DNA of 64,000 nt. Source: Berkiella sp963829835 (GTDB lineage Bacteria > Pseudomonadota > Gammaproteobacteria > Berkiellales > Berkiellaceae). The stretch lies in NCBI GenBank assembly GCA_963829835.1, contig CAWHKC010000004.1, positions 2,046,001-2,110,000 of the forward strand, written 5' to 3'. Numbering within the stretch: the first letter of the stretch is position 1; each line of letters starts with the position of its first letter. Position numbers and translations under genes: made by a program. The notes under the pieces were generated by a model, which saw only the letters and a program-made list of their open reading frames with translations, was not told the DNA's origin and made no database searches. Below are positions 9,201 through 18,108 of the stretch, one piece after another.

Positions 9201-10021
9201 CCGGTGAGCAAAAAGTAGATATTAAAATAAAAGAACTCACAATGGGAAATAAAGTCATCACAGATATTCAAGCCCGATTAGAGCCTTCTTGGAAAGGATA
9301 TTTTTTTCCTAATGTTAAAGCGAAACTCAAAGGAACCGACATCTTTTTTTCCGGAAGCTGGGATTATCTATCAAATCAAAATAAAGTATCAGCAGAAGGT
9401 ACTGTTACAACAAAAAATATCACTGATACCTTAAGCGCACTTGGTGTGAAAGGAACTGTTCAGAAAGCAAAAGGATCTATTGAATTTTCTTTAAACTGGC
9501 ATGGTACGCCTTTTAAAATAGATTACCCCTCTCTTGGGGGACAAGTTGATTTAGCACTAACGCATGGTGTTATTCAGGGCGTTAATCCAGGCATAGGGCG
9601 AGTTTTAAGTTTATTAAATCTTGACAATGTGAAACGCAGATTGAATCTAGATTTTAGCGATGTTACCAAAAGCGGTTTAACCTTCAATGATCTCAATGGA
9701 AAGTTTCAATTCGGCAAGGGAAAAATAAGCTCTAATAAGGTCACCTTGAATGGTCCTTCTGCAAAAATTGAAGCATTTGGCCAAGCCGATTTGGAAAATC
9801 AAGGTTTAAATGGTGAGATGATTGTGATGCCGGACGTCACAGGCAGTCTACCCGTTGCCGCTGCCATTGCTTCGGCCAACCCGGCGGTTGGGGCTGCAGT
9901 GTGGGTGGTAGATAAATTGTTTGGGAACAAAATCCAACAGATCCATCGTATTCGTTACAAAGTATTAGGCACATGGGCTTCTCCTAAAGTAGAAGAAGTC
10001 CCGATTCCAGCAAAAGGTTAA
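6230..10021 (+). CDS. yhdP: AsmA-like phospholipid transport protein YhdP
   Basis: A 1263-residue inner-membrane-anchored protein. One N-terminal transmembrane segment (ILGWTAITFALILMLLRVIT, about residues 17-36) is followed by a very long periplasmic beta-rich repeat region. The C-terminal AsmA-like part holds VTLNGPSAKIEAFGQADLEN and the ending DVTGSLPVAAAIASANPAVG typical of YhdP. YhdP is one of the redundant AsmA-like proteins that carry phospholipids from the inner to the outer membrane. Its ATG lies 17 bases inside the end of rng, indicating translational coupling, and the next gene follows after 4 bases. Length and synteny fit the family. Confidence 0.93.
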   Translation: MSYSCKRPGLYRLYKILGWTAITFALILMLLRVITPLFTPKIPELSDWVARELKYPTLIQEIKLKWDGLNPAVSLYNIEILTPDKKTSALHIEKIKLQLSILQLMFGKLKVNEVTIKGAVGGIEYQEGGHLFVSKLPDLHFDLNENNAIEQVPLFKRLVVKDSTLTLTLPDHQDLTLNDTQLLIDVQSVVKIRAQTKIDGKEPATINLSADIPLIGKKKKLFFCHWQGGALDRLNEFFPNNPITIERGALELKAWLALNENNDFTLSTNLKMNDISIREKNNESLSFKNVNGSLNIARSNQDWIIESKHFEIETESLAFTLSSAFQENERTWDLKAHHIDLNKWQERFEKLNLLPNTFLNLSKEYQIAGQVEYVDIGAKISDGNLKLTNGDVVFTDVGVIASQKYPGVSSVSGAMTFDENKGKMVIQSKELELDYPRFYAKPLSMSNLALVVDWQQKPQEFVVKVNTAYVTFIDTLLTGEAKISFPQDRHTPEVELLLHLGESKTSSVLALLPQKVMDNDLTAWLDKAILAGDHLATHCVLRGNLGDFPFDNAEGVFEVNTELDHVDLDYKKGWPALTDLKANLFFRNRALFISAESGNVSQGHLSDADAVIPDLFAPLSELILDTKVSSTLEDGLKVVRNSPLSAAIKKTLAPLSFQGPMALSLGLEIPLSSKTTQEVKVRGLIEVEDASVSANDWDLPINNLKGKVTFTENSVMSDELNGIFLDGPTQFLIESKESNPEVKLTAKGNIKLAKIQKWFKLQELSQIQGETDYSAQLSISPDNTNQAALNITSTLQGITVDAPYPFAKTKEAINPLDFKLYFDPNQLIRIAGKYGDNVNIAFSMGMRDNLWQPVGGHIHFGEKRLAKFREDQVFLIDGDIAQVDFEKWKTFLGVAGFLSQKSDSSKQGHLEPLVELDIEDFTLYGMSFPKEKIEAQWDNSTHQWNLDFEGPALKGHAGIPQNNNQDIVLDLQRLVLEKTLGTSDFQMAKTPGEQKVDIKIKELTMGNKVITDIQARLEPSWKGYFFPNVKAKLKGTDIFFSGSWDYLSNQNKVSAEGTVTTKNITDTLSALGVKGTVQKAKGSIEFSLNWHGTPFKIDYPSLGGQVDLALTHGVIQGVNPGIGRVLSLLNLDNVKRRLNLDFSDVTKSGLTFNDLNGKFQFGKGKISSNKVTLNGPSAKIEAFGQADLENQGLNGEMIVMPDVTGSLPVAAAIASANPAVGAAVWVVDKLFGNKIQQIHRIRYKVLGTWASPKVEEVPIPAKG

Positions 10022-10025
10022 GCTT

Positions 10026-10868
10026 ATGGCAATTGTCGCAGCAGTCCAAATGGCATCAACACGAGATGTCCAACACAATGTTGAAATGGCATCACAATTT
10101 ATTGAACAGGCCGCTAATAAAGGCGCTAAATGCGTTGTATTCCCAGAAGAATTTTCTACATTGGGTTTAACAGCAGTGCAAAAACGTCAAGTGATGGAAT
10201 CTTTTGAAAAAGGACCGATTCAACAACAACTTAAAGCTGCGGCTAAAAAAAATAAAATTTGGGTTATCGGTGGCACATTATTAATTAAAGACCATGATGA
10301 AAAGCCGACTTCAAGTACCTTAGTATGGAATAGTGAAGGGGAGTGCGTTGCGCGCTATGACAAAATCCATTTATTTGATGTGACGGTGGAAGCAAAGGAA
10401 GAATATAGAGAATCGGACAACATAAAGCCAGGTAATAAAATTGTTGTTCTCCCAACGCCTTTTGGAAAAATTGGTTTTGCCATTTGTTATGATTTGCGTT
10501 TTCCTGAATTGTTTCGAGCCTTAATGTTAAAAGGAGCCCAGGTGATTGTTTTGCCAAGTGCTTTTACTATTCAGACAGGTAAAGCGCATTGGGAAACTTT
10601 AATCCGTGCTCGTGCTATCGAAAATTTATGCTATATGGTTGCCCCAGGAGAAATTGGTTTACGACATGATGGTCGTGGAACTTATGGCCATTCGATGATC
10701 GTTGGACCATGGGGAGATATACTGGCATTCAATGACAATGAATCTGGCGTTATTACCGCAGACATTGATTTAGAAAAAATGAAAGAACTACGTAAACAAT
10801 TTCCAACCATAAAGCATTATCAGCCCTTTGTGATGCAAGATTTAGTAAATGAGGTAAAAGATGAGTAA
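10026..10868 (+). CDS. Nitrilase-family carbon-nitrogen hydrolase (Nit1-like)
   Basis: A 280-residue amidase of the nitrilase superfamily. The Glu-Lys-Cys catalytic set is visible: Glu41/42 in VVFPEEFSTL, Lys113 in YDKIHLFDV and Cys154 in GFAICYDLRFPE. The sequence HLFDV and the location between yhdP and tldD match the Nit group, whose members hydrolyse deaminated glutathione (a metabolite-repair reaction). The substrate assignment is by family, not proven here. The stop overlaps the tldD start by 8 bases, so the pair is coupled. Confidence 0.92.
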   Translation: MAIVAAVQMASTRDVQHNVEMASQFIEQAANKGAKCVVFPEEFSTLGLTAVQKRQVMESFEKGPIQQQLKAAAKKNKIWVIGGTLLIKDHDEKPTSSTLVWNSEGECVARYDKIHLFDVTVEAKEEYRESDNIKPGNKIVVLPTPFGKIGFAICYDLRFPELFRALMLKGAQVIVLPSAFTIQTGKAHWETLIRARAIENLCYMVAPGEIGLRHDGRGTYGHSMIVGPWGDILAFNDNESGVITADIDLEKMKELRKQFPTIKHYQPFVMQDLVNEVKDE

Positions 10869-12303
10869 TGCCTTAGATGTTGCGCGTGATAGATTACTAG
10901 CCCCGGCTGGTTTGACAGTGACAGATTTAGAACGCGTTTTAGGCCAGCTATTGGGACATCGTATCGATAGCGGAGATTTATATTTCCAGAGTGTAAAACA
11001 TGAATCTTTCATGCTGGAAGATGGCATTGTGAAAGAAGGTAGCTTTAACCTTGATCATGGCGTTGGCGTGCGTGCGATAAGCGGAGAAAAAACAGGCTTT
11101 GCCTATTCTGACGATATCATTTTGCCAGCCCTTGAACAGTCTGTGCGTGCGGCACGTTGCATAGCGCAAGTTGGTGGCAGCGCCAATTTGTGTACTTGGC
11201 AAAAGAAGCAGTTAAAGCCACTTTATACGGCTGATAATCCGCTGGACTCATTGACTACAGAAGAAAAAATTGCTTTTTTAAGACAAATTGATGCGTACGC
11301 GCGCAAGCAAGACCCCCGTATTATTCAAGTCATGGTGAGTTTGGTGGGTGTTTATGACACTATTTTAGTGGTCGGAAGCGATGGCACCATGAATGCTGAT
11401 GTACGCCCCTTAGTTCGTTTAAATGTGAACGTGATCGTAGAGCAGCAAGGTCGCCGTGAAACGGGTTCTTCCGGTGGTGGTGGTCGTACGACCTATCAGT
11501 ATTTTATGGAGCAAGACAGAGCATTTGGTTATGTCAGAGAAGCTGTTCATCAAGCATTAATTAATCTAGAAGCCATTGATGCTCCAGCAGGGGCCATGAC
11601 TGTTGTACTTGGCCCAGGTTGGCCTGGCGTTTTATTACATGAGGCGGTAGGTCATGGCTTAGAAGGTGATTTTAATCGTAAAGGAAGCTCTGCCTTTAGT
11701 GGCCGGATTGGTGAACGTGTTGCATCTCCTTTATGCACCGTTGTTGATGATGGCACTATTCCTGAGCGACGTGGATCATTAACCATCGATGATGAAGGAA
11801 CGCCAACTCAACGTACTGTATTAATCGAAAATGGTATTTTAAAAGGTTATCTCCAAGATAAATTAAATGCCAAATTAATGGGAGTGGCTCCAACCGGTAA
11901 TGGTCGACGTGAGTCTTTTAGTCATATCCCCATGCCGCGTATGACCAATACTTTTATGCTTCCCGGGCCTCATTTACCAGAAGAAATTATTGCCTCGGTT
12001 GAGAAAGGTTTATATGCCGTGAACTTTGGTGGTGGCTCAGTAGATATTACTTCCGGTAAATTTGTGTTTTCAGCCAATGAAGCCTATTTAATTGAAAATG
12101 GAAAAATCACACGACCTGTTAAAGGGGCAACTCTGATTGGCAATGGGCCAGATGTGATGAATAAAATTGTGATGGTGGGAAATGATTTAGCGCTGGACTC
12201 CGGTATTGGAACTTGCGGCAAAGAAGGCCAAAGCGTCCCAGTGGGCGTTGGGCAACCTACTTTACGGATAGACAATATCACTGTCGGTGGCACAAGTAAC
12301 TAG
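10861..12303 (+). CDS. tldD: Metalloprotease TldD
   Basis: 480 residues, one shorter than E. coli TldD. It contains the zinc-binding motif HEAVGHGLEGD (HExxxH) around residues 261-271 and the substrate-channel sequences GSSGGGGRTTYQYF and GVAPTGNGRRESFSHIPMPR. With TldE/PmbA it forms a heterodimeric protease that degrades unfolded peptides and matures some peptide antibiotics. The partner pmbA starts only 9 bases after the tldD stop. In relatives yjgA often lies between the two; here it is missing. Confidence 0.97.
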   Translation: MSNALDVARDRLLAPAGLTVTDLERVLGQLLGHRIDSGDLYFQSVKHESFMLEDGIVKEGSFNLDHGVGVRAISGEKTGFAYSDDIILPALEQSVRAARCIAQVGGSANLCTWQKKQLKPLYTADNPLDSLTTEEKIAFLRQIDAYARKQDPRIIQVMVSLVGVYDTILVVGSDGTMNADVRPLVRLNVNVIVEQQGRRETGSSGGGGRTTYQYFMEQDRAFGYVREAVHQALINLEAIDAPAGAMTVVLGPGWPGVLLHEAVGHGLEGDFNRKGSSAFSGRIGERVASPLCTVVDDGTIPERRGSLTIDDEGTPTQRTVLIENGILKGYLQDKLNAKLMGVAPTGNGRRESFSHIPMPRMTNTFMLPGPHLPEEIIASVEKGLYAVNFGGGSVDITSGKFVFSANEAYLIENGKITRPVKGATLIGNGPDVMNKIVMVGNDLALDSGIGTCGKEGQSVPVGVGQPTLRIDNITVGGTSN

Positions 12304-12312
12304 AGGCATATA

Positions 12313-13668
12313 ATGGAAAAAGCATTACCATCTCATTTAAAAGATTTTGTTAGTGAAAGTGTTTATCACGAGCGGGCTAAAGAAATGTTAGCTATGGCTA
12401 CTAAATTGGGTGCAACGCAAGCTGAAGTGGGGTTACACGCCTCGATTGGGCTAAATGTGACTGTTAGGCTTGGCGAAGTCGAAACACTTGAATTTAATCG
12501 GGATAAAGCTGTAGGGATCACTGTTTACATTGGGCAACGCAAAGGTTCAGCTAGCACTACCGATATCAGTTCGGATTCACTTACTGCGACGGTCAAAGCA
12601 GCCTATGAACTAGCCAAACTAACAGAAGCTGATCCCTTTTCAGGGCTTGCGCCGGCTTCGGATATGACCAAACATATTGAACAGCTTGATTTATACCATC
12701 CATGGGATTTGAATGTGGATGAAGCGGTGAATCTAGCTAAAACCTGTGAGCATCATGCTTTAACGGTCGATAAAAAAATCACCAATAGTGAAGGGGCCAC
12801 TTTAGGCAGTTCACAAGGTTTTCATGTCTACAGTAATACGCATGGTTTTATAGGATCCTATCCTACCAGTCGTCATAGTTTATCTTGTATGGTGATTGCT
12901 CAAGATGCACAAGGCATGGAGAGAGATTATCAATATACCGTTTCAAGACAAAGAGAGTTGCTCGAAAAAGCAGAAAAAGTGGGAAGAGATGCAGCAGATA
13001 AAGCATTAAAACGTTTGAGTGCTAAAAAACTCCCCACTCAACGTATTCCGGTGCTTTTTCATTCGAGCGTCGCATCTGGTTTGATTGGTCATTTTCTTTC
13101 TGCCATCTCTGGCGGGAGATTATTTCGAAAATCCACTTTCTTGCTAGACTCCTTAAACAAGAAAATTTTTCCAGATAATATTCAAATTTATGAACGTCCT
13201 CATATTAAAGGTGGTATTGGCAGTGCACCCTTTGATAATGATGGCGTTGCCACGCGTGATAAAGATTTGGTGAAAGATGGCGTCATTGCCAGTTATATTT
13301 TAAGTGCTTACTCTGCACGAAAATTAAACTTACCCAATACCGGCAACGCCGGGGGAACCCATAATATTTTTATTCAATCAACCCATGGTGATTTTGATGC
13401 CATGTTGCAAACAATGGGCAGAGGCTTAGTGGTGACTGAACTCATGGGCCAAGGTATTAACTTGGTGACAGGGGATTATTCACGTGGCGCTGCTGGTTTT
13501 TGGGTTGAAAATGGTGAGATCCAATATCCTGTCCATGAAATTACTATTGCAGGTAATTTGCAAAATATGTTCAAACAGATGGTAGCTGTTGGAAATGACG
13601 TGGATAAACGCGGCAGTATTCAGTCTGGTTCAATTATGATTGAAGAAATGACCTTGGCGGGTGTCTAA
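12313..13668 (+). CDS. pmbA: Metalloprotease accessory subunit PmbA/TldE
   Basis: A 451-residue protein of the U62/TldE family, lacking the zinc-binding HExxxH of TldD. Characteristic stretches are VTVRLGEVETLEFNRDKAVG near the N-terminus, PVLFHSSVASGLIGHFLSAI, and the C-terminal GNAGGTHNIFIQS plus MGQGINLVTGDYSRGAAGFW. It forms the non-catalytic half of the TldD-TldE protease. It is the last gene of the plus-strand mre-rng-yhdP-nit-tldD-pmbA run and converges with the next minus-strand gene. Confidence 0.95.
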   Translation: MEKALPSHLKDFVSESVYHERAKEMLAMATKLGATQAEVGLHASIGLNVTVRLGEVETLEFNRDKAVGITVYIGQRKGSASTTDISSDSLTATVKAAYELAKLTEADPFSGLAPASDMTKHIEQLDLYHPWDLNVDEAVNLAKTCEHHALTVDKKITNSEGATLGSSQGFHVYSNTHGFIGSYPTSRHSLSCMVIAQDAQGMERDYQYTVSRQRELLEKAEKVGRDAADKALKRLSAKKLPTQRIPVLFHSSVASGLIGHFLSAISGGRLFRKSTFLLDSLNKKIFPDNIQIYERPHIKGGIGSAPFDNDGVATRDKDLVKDGVIASYILSAYSARKLNLPNTGNAGGTHNIFIQSTHGDFDAMLQTMGRGLVVTELMGQGINLVTGDYSRGAAGFWVENGEIQYPVHEITIAGNLQNMFKQMVAVGNDVDKRGSIQSGSIMIEEMTLAGV

Positions 13669-13681
13669 CATCCCGTCTACT

Positions 13682-13702
13682 TGCCGCGACTGGTTCGCGG
13701 CA
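13682..13702. terminator. Hairpin between convergent pmbA and the J-like gene
   Basis: TGCCGCGA at 13682-13689 pairs with TCGCGGCA at 13695-13702 around a 5-base loop. It sits in the 40-base gap between two convergent genes, where a terminator is expected. The following T-run is weak (TCTTAAATTTTT lies 7 bases away), so Rho-independent termination is uncertain. Confidence 0.4.
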
Positions 13703-13708
13703 TCCATC

Positions 13709-14161
13709 TTAAATTTTTACCATTCTTAAGTGATCAACAATAAATAAATACGCATTTTGAATAATGCGTATTTGTTCTTCAATGGAAGGCAGGTTGAGAT
13801 CTTTATCTTCTTGTCTATGTAAAGCTAGTAATAGATCATTACGTCTATGGCGTACATCATCAAGGGTTGCATCTAATGGCAATTTCAAAATATTAAATTT
13901 TTCCTTGAGTGCTTTTATGACATCAAGTTGCATGTGGATGTCGTCATAATTGCGCTTAATAAACAAATAGGCATGCTGAATAGTTGTAATTTTCTTATCT
14001 AAAGCCAGAGAATCTTCTAATTGATTTGAACGGTATAATTGTTCATATAATTCGTGCAAGATATCATTTCTGGCATGACGCAATGTCTTAATATCAGCTG
14101 TCAGTGGCACATGCAAAATAGTGAATTGTTCGATGACTTCATTGTCATTAAGCGATTTCAT
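13709..14161 (-). CDS. Tandem J-domain-like protein without HPD motifs
   Basis: A 150-residue soluble protein made of two similar halves of about 70 residues. The first reads FTILHVPLTADIKTLRHARN... and ends TTIQHAYLFIKRNYDD. The second reads FNILKLPLDATLDDVRHRRN... and ends RIIQNAYLFIVDHL. Each half resembles a DnaJ J domain: the hydrophobic ILxxPLxA start, a basic helix, and a closing IxxAYxxI helix. The HPD tripeptide that stimulates DnaK is missing (LYEQ in one half, LHRQ in the other). I choose the ATG at 14161, which has GGGGGA just upstream, over the ATG at 14173. The role is unknown; the J-like relation is inference from pattern. Confidence 0.75.
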   Translation of the reverse strand: MKSLNDNEVIEQFTILHVPLTADIKTLRHARNDILHELYEQLYRSNQLEDSLALDKKITTIQHAYLFIKRNYDDIHMQLDVIKALKEKFNILKLPLDATLDDVRHRRNDLLLALHRQEDKDLNLPSIEEQIRIIQNAYLFIVDHLRMVKI

Positions 14162-14299
14162 TTTGTCCCCCATCAGAACTAAAAAATCATTCCGAAAGGA
14201 TATTACACCATGAAATGAAAGGGGGTTCTATTGGACTTTTGGACCATGGACTTTGGGACAAGTGTATATGCGCGAGATAGGTGAAATATCGAAATTTCT

Positions 14300-15589
14300 T
14301 TATCTTTCAGTCATCGCTTCCGCTTTAGCTTTAATAAGAGGTTTAAGGAGGTATGTCATTATAGTTTTCTTGCCTGTTGTGATTTGAACCATCGCGGACA
14401 TGCCTGGCATGATGTAAAGTTTATGATTATCTTTGGTAAAATAACTTTTGTTAGTGCGGATTATTACGAGGTAATAACTTTGCAGTTGGGGGCCATTGGG
14501 GGCTTGTTTTGTATCTTCAATCACATCCGGGCTAATAAATTCTACCTTTCCATCTAAGCTACCAAAAATCGTATAATCATAGGCGGAAATTTTAACCGAT
14601 GCCACTTGTCCCGGTTGAATAAAGGCAATGTCTGCGGGTTTAACGCGCGCTTCGATTAATAAAGAATCCGATAAAGGGACAATTTCCATGATATCCATGC
14701 CTGGATTAACCACACCGCCAATCGTTTTAATATGAATTTTTTTGACTATCCCATAGACTGGTGAATTCAGTTTCGTTCGTTCCAATTTATCTTTGAGAGA
14801 GATAAGCTTTTCTTGCAAACTTGCCAGTGTTGCTTTGCTTTGATTGAGTTCTGACCAAACCGCTTCATTGAATTTGTCTTGTTTCTCTAATATTTGTTGT
14901 TTGGTAGCGTTAATATTTCGCTCAATATTAAGATATTCAATTTCTGAAGTGGCGCCACTCTTTAATAAAGGTTTATAGAGCTCAATTTCTTTAGTGATGG
15001 TTTTTAGCTCATCATTCAAGTTGGATAATTCAATTTGAAGTGATTGCCTTCTTGATTCAAACAGCTTGGTTTCTCTGGTAATCAGATCCGGTTTCTCTGC
15101 TTGAACAATGGGGGGAAATTTTATATGATTGCTGTCTTCTGATTCTGCCGTTAAACGAGCAACTCTTGCCATGAGTGCCAGATAATTTTGATAATCCGTA
15201 TTATAATCTGAAGCAAAACGTTTCGCATCAAACTGCACTAAAAGTTGTCCTTCTTTGACAATTTCGCCCTCGTGCACAGGAATTGCTACAATAATGCCTC
15301 CATCTAAACTTTGAATAATTTTATCTTCAGATGCAGGAATGACTCTTCCCTCGGCTGTAGTATTTTGATCTATTTCCCCAAAGTAAGCCCAAATCAATCC
15401 AACAACAATCATCGCAAGAATAAGGTATAAGATACCACTGGTGACAAGGGTTGGTTTTCCTAAAAAAGCTGCTTTATTATCAGACATCAGATCTTCATCT
15501 TCTGCACGATATTGTGCAATAGGAGATTTACTTTGGAAAATTTTATTATGTAAATCTACAAAGTATTGCTTTATATGATTGAATATCAT
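14300..15589 (-). CDS. Type I secretion membrane fusion protein (HlyD/LapC family)
   Basis: A 429-residue periplasmic adaptor with one N-terminal transmembrane segment (LVTSGILYLILAMIVVGLIW, about residues 49-68). A lipoyl half-motif follows (IVAIPVHEGEIVKEGQLLVQ), then a long coiled-coil hairpin (about 140-275), the second lipoyl half (LNSPVYGIVKKIHI) and a C-terminal beta-barrel domain ending near PGMSAMVQITTGKKTIMTYL, a typical HlyD-family signature. It links the inner-membrane ABC exporter to an outer-membrane TolC-type channel. Its start overlaps the stop of the exporter gene upstream by 4 bases. No TolC-like gene is in the window. Confidence 0.93.
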   Translation of the reverse strand: MIFNHIKQYFVDLHNKIFQSKSPIAQYRAEDEDLMSDNKAAFLGKPTLVTSGILYLILAMIVVGLIWAYFGEIDQNTTAEGRVIPASEDKIIQSLDGGIIVAIPVHEGEIVKEGQLLVQFDAKRFASDYNTDYQNYLALMARVARLTAESEDSNHIKFPPIVQAEKPDLITRETKLFESRRQSLQIELSNLNDELKTITKEIELYKPLLKSGATSEIEYLNIERNINATKQQILEKQDKFNEAVWSELNQSKATLASLQEKLISLKDKLERTKLNSPVYGIVKKIHIKTIGGVVNPGMDIMEIVPLSDSLLIEARVKPADIAFIQPGQVASVKISAYDYTIFGSLDGKVEFISPDVIEDTKQAPNGPQLQSYYLVIIRTNKSYFTKDNHKLYIMPGMSAMVQITTGKKTIMTYLLKPLIKAKAEAMTER

Positions 15590-17781
15590 GCTATGGGCCT
15601 ATCTTGAGATTTGGGATCTGTGGATCTCGCTTTATTCTTAACCTCATTTAGTTTAGCAAGCACAATTTCCTTAGGCCCATCTGCAATCAGTTTACCTTTG
15701 TCCATGACAATCACTCTATCAACAAGCGCTAATAAAGATAATCGATGGGTGACTAAAATCAGTGTTTTTAGTTTCAAATAATGGGCAAGACGACGTAATA
15801 GTTCATATTCTGTTTGGTCATCCATAGAGCTTGTTGGCTCATCAAAAAGCCAGATAGGAGGGTTAGCCAACAGAGCCCTCGCAATGGCAATTGCTTGACG
15901 TTGCCCCCCAGAAATACCTTCACCCCGTTCGCCAATAGGCATGTCAAAACCAGCTGGATGGCGATTCACAAAGATATCAACGCCTGCTAAAAATGCCGCT
16001 TGGGCGATAAGTTGATCAGAGACCCATGGTGCAGTGATGGCAATGTTATCGCGAACATTACCATAAAAGAGCATACTATCCTGAGGAACATAACCCATGT
16101 TGCGGCGGATATCGACAGGGTCGATCTGATTGATGTCAATGCCATCAATGCGAATGCTTCCTGATTGAGGTTGGTATAATCCCAATAGCAATTTCTGTAT
16201 GGTACTTTTACCTGATCCAATATGACCGAGAATCCCTAGCCGTTCGGAATTTGCCATTTTGAAAGAAACATTTTCTAATGCAACAATATCTTGTCCAGGA
16301 TATTGGAACGTCACATTATCAAATTCAATATCGCCTTTTAAAGTTGCGCGATGTAAGAACTTTTTCTCTAATGGGCGTTCAATAGGTAAAGCCATTATGT
16401 TGTTTAAGCATTCAAGAGACATTCTAGCTTGTTGAAAGCGGGTTAAAATATTGGCAAATTGCATTAAGGGGGCAAGAATTCTACCTGCTAAAATACTACA
16501 AGCGATCAGGGCACCTAAAGTCATTCTGCCATCATGGATAAGGAATACGCCCACCGTAACAATAAGGACATAGATAAGTTGTTGTGCGAAATTGGTGATA
16601 TTGATGACAATTGAAGATAAGAATCGTGATTTTAATCCATATTTAGCCGCCATGCTCACCGATTGTTCCCATCGGCGTTGCATTTGTCCCTCAATAGAAA
16701 GGCATTTCACCGTTTCTAAACCGGTGATAGATTCTACTAAAATGGCATGTTTTTGTGCTGCTCCTTTTAAAGCGAGGATAACATTATTACGCATTGGCTT
16801 TTCAAGTATATAAGTAATTAAAAATATAATGGGCACAATCACTAAAGGAACATAAACCACTTCACCGCCAAGGTAGGCGATAAAGATAAAATATAAAATA
16901 ATGAAAGGGAGATCAACAATGGTCGTGAGTGTTGAAGAGGTAAAGAAATCTCTTAGCATCTCAAATTCTCGGAGATTATTCACAAAGGCACCCACTGAGG
17001 AAGGTTTATGCAATAACTGAATCCCCATGACGCGTTGAAATAGAATGCTGGCAATCACGACATCTGCTTTTTTGCCACAGATGTCTATGAGATAACCGCG
17101 TAACAGTCTCAACAAAAAATCAAAAAGATAAATGATTAATATCCCTGTTAGCAATACCCATAGTGTTGTTAGAGCATAATTTGGGATCACTCTGTCATAC
17201 ACATTCATCACAAAAAGTGGCGTCAATAAGGCAAAAACATTTATAAATAAAGCAGCTAATACAACTTGTGTATAGATGGCACGATAGCGCCATAAGGAAC
17301 CCCAAAACCAGGAACTCTTGGTAGGATCTGCTACATTGATTTCACTTCTGGTTTCAAATTTAAATACTGGGGTTACAAAGATGGCAAACCCAGTATAATT
17401 TTCTTCGAGTTCTATTAAGCTTTTTTGAGTAATGCCACCGCCACTATCTGGCAAGATAATATCAGCTGTTTTGTCATCATTTATTTTTTGTAAAATACAC
17501 GCTTGTTCGTTTTTTTGAATAAGTACAGCAGGTAAGACAAGATTCGACATCCGAGCTAGAGGACGTTTTAAAATTCGGGCTGAAAAACCAGCACGCTCAG
17601 CAGCACGGTAAAACAATTCGGGAGTCAGCCGGTAATTTACAAGCGGTATACCCGCTTTTAACGCTTCATGAGAAAAAGGATTGTGATACAGGTGCGTAAG
17701 AATCACTAAACAATCTAAAAGGGGATCCATCACGGAGTTGTTGACGTTACGGTCAAACATATCATTGTTCTGAGGATCCAT
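15586..17781 (-). CDS. Type I secretion ABC transporter, LapB-like with inactive C39 domain
   Basis: 731 residues in the three-part layout of RTX exporters. An N-terminal C39-like domain spans about residues 15-140, a six-helix membrane domain about 165-465, and the nucleotide-binding domain about 490-715. The last carries Walker A GHIGSGKST, signature GISGGQRQAIAIARAL and Walker B PIWLFDEPTSSMD. In the C39 region the sequence reads MDPLLDCLVILTHLYH; aligned with active peptidases, the catalytic cysteine four residues before this Cys is a proline. It should therefore bind rather than cleave its cargo, as in LapB/HlyB. It is divergent from the RTX-like gene at 18109, the probable substrate. 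Confidence 0.94.
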   Translation of the reverse strand: MDPQNNDMFDRNVNNSVMDPLLDCLVILTHLYHNPFSHEALKAGIPLVNYRLTPELFYRAAERAGFSARILKRPLARMSNLVLPAVLIQKNEQACILQKINDDKTADIILPDSGGGITQKSLIELEENYTGFAIFVTPVFKFETRSEINVADPTKSSWFWGSLWRYRAIYTQVVLAALFINVFALLTPLFVMNVYDRVIPNYALTTLWVLLTGILIIYLFDFLLRLLRGYLIDICGKKADVVIASILFQRVMGIQLLHKPSSVGAFVNNLREFEMLRDFFTSSTLTTIVDLPFIILYFIFIAYLGGEVVYVPLVIVPIIFLITYILEKPMRNNVILALKGAAQKHAILVESITGLETVKCLSIEGQMQRRWEQSVSMAAKYGLKSRFLSSIVINITNFAQQLIYVLIVTVGVFLIHDGRMTLGALIACSILAGRILAPLMQFANILTRFQQARMSLECLNNIMALPIERPLEKKFLHRATLKGDIEFDNVTFQYPGQDIVALENVSFKMANSERLGILGHIGSGKSTIQKLLLGLYQPQSGSIRIDGIDINQIDPVDIRRNMGYVPQDSMLFYGNVRDNIAITAPWVSDQLIAQAAFLAGVDIFVNRHPAGFDMPIGERGEGISGGQRQAIAIARALLANPPIWLFDEPTSSMDDQTEYELLRRLAHYLKLKTLILVTHRLSLLALVDRVIVMDKGKLIADGPKEIVLAKLNEVKNKARSTDPKSQDRPIA

Positions 17782-18108
17782 GCCAAAGCCTTACCTTTTA
17801 TACAGTTCTCTATATGTAAAATCTATCTTTATTAGTATCGGACTAAACATCATAATGCTAATGGCGAAAATATTCACAGTATTGTTGAAGAAAAAAGCAA
17901 ATAATATATCATTATTGTCGCCTGACCTAGATGCAATGATCTCGCGAATTATGAAAAAAATTAAGTAAAAACCAGCCTATTTGATAAATTCACGAATAAT
18001 TCCTTTCGCCTCTATTGAAAAATGCCATAAAAAGGAGGATCTTAAAAAAAATAACTGATTTTTTTACTTAAGCGTGTACCTCACCAATAGAATTAGACGG
18101 GGGATGTT
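17782..18108. other. Divergent intergenic region between secretion genes and RTX-like gene
   Basis: This 327-base AT-rich region must hold the promoters of both the minus-strand exporter operon and the plus-strand RTX-like gene. An imperfect inverted repeat (CTTAAAAAAAAT at 18041-18052 and ATTTTTTTACTTAAG at 18058-18072) lies about 40 bases before the RTX start. GGGGGA just before ATG 18109 is its ribosome binding site. A 62-codon reading frame at 17780-17968 begins inside this region but has no supporting features. I see no strong sigma-70 promoter. Confidence 0.5.

Noticed and set aside
17780..17968. A 62-codon plus-strand frame with a hydrophobic segment, starting opposite the exporter start codon.
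   Set aside because: It begins on the complement of another gene's start codon, lies in the divergent promoter region, and has no family features. A chance frame is more likely.
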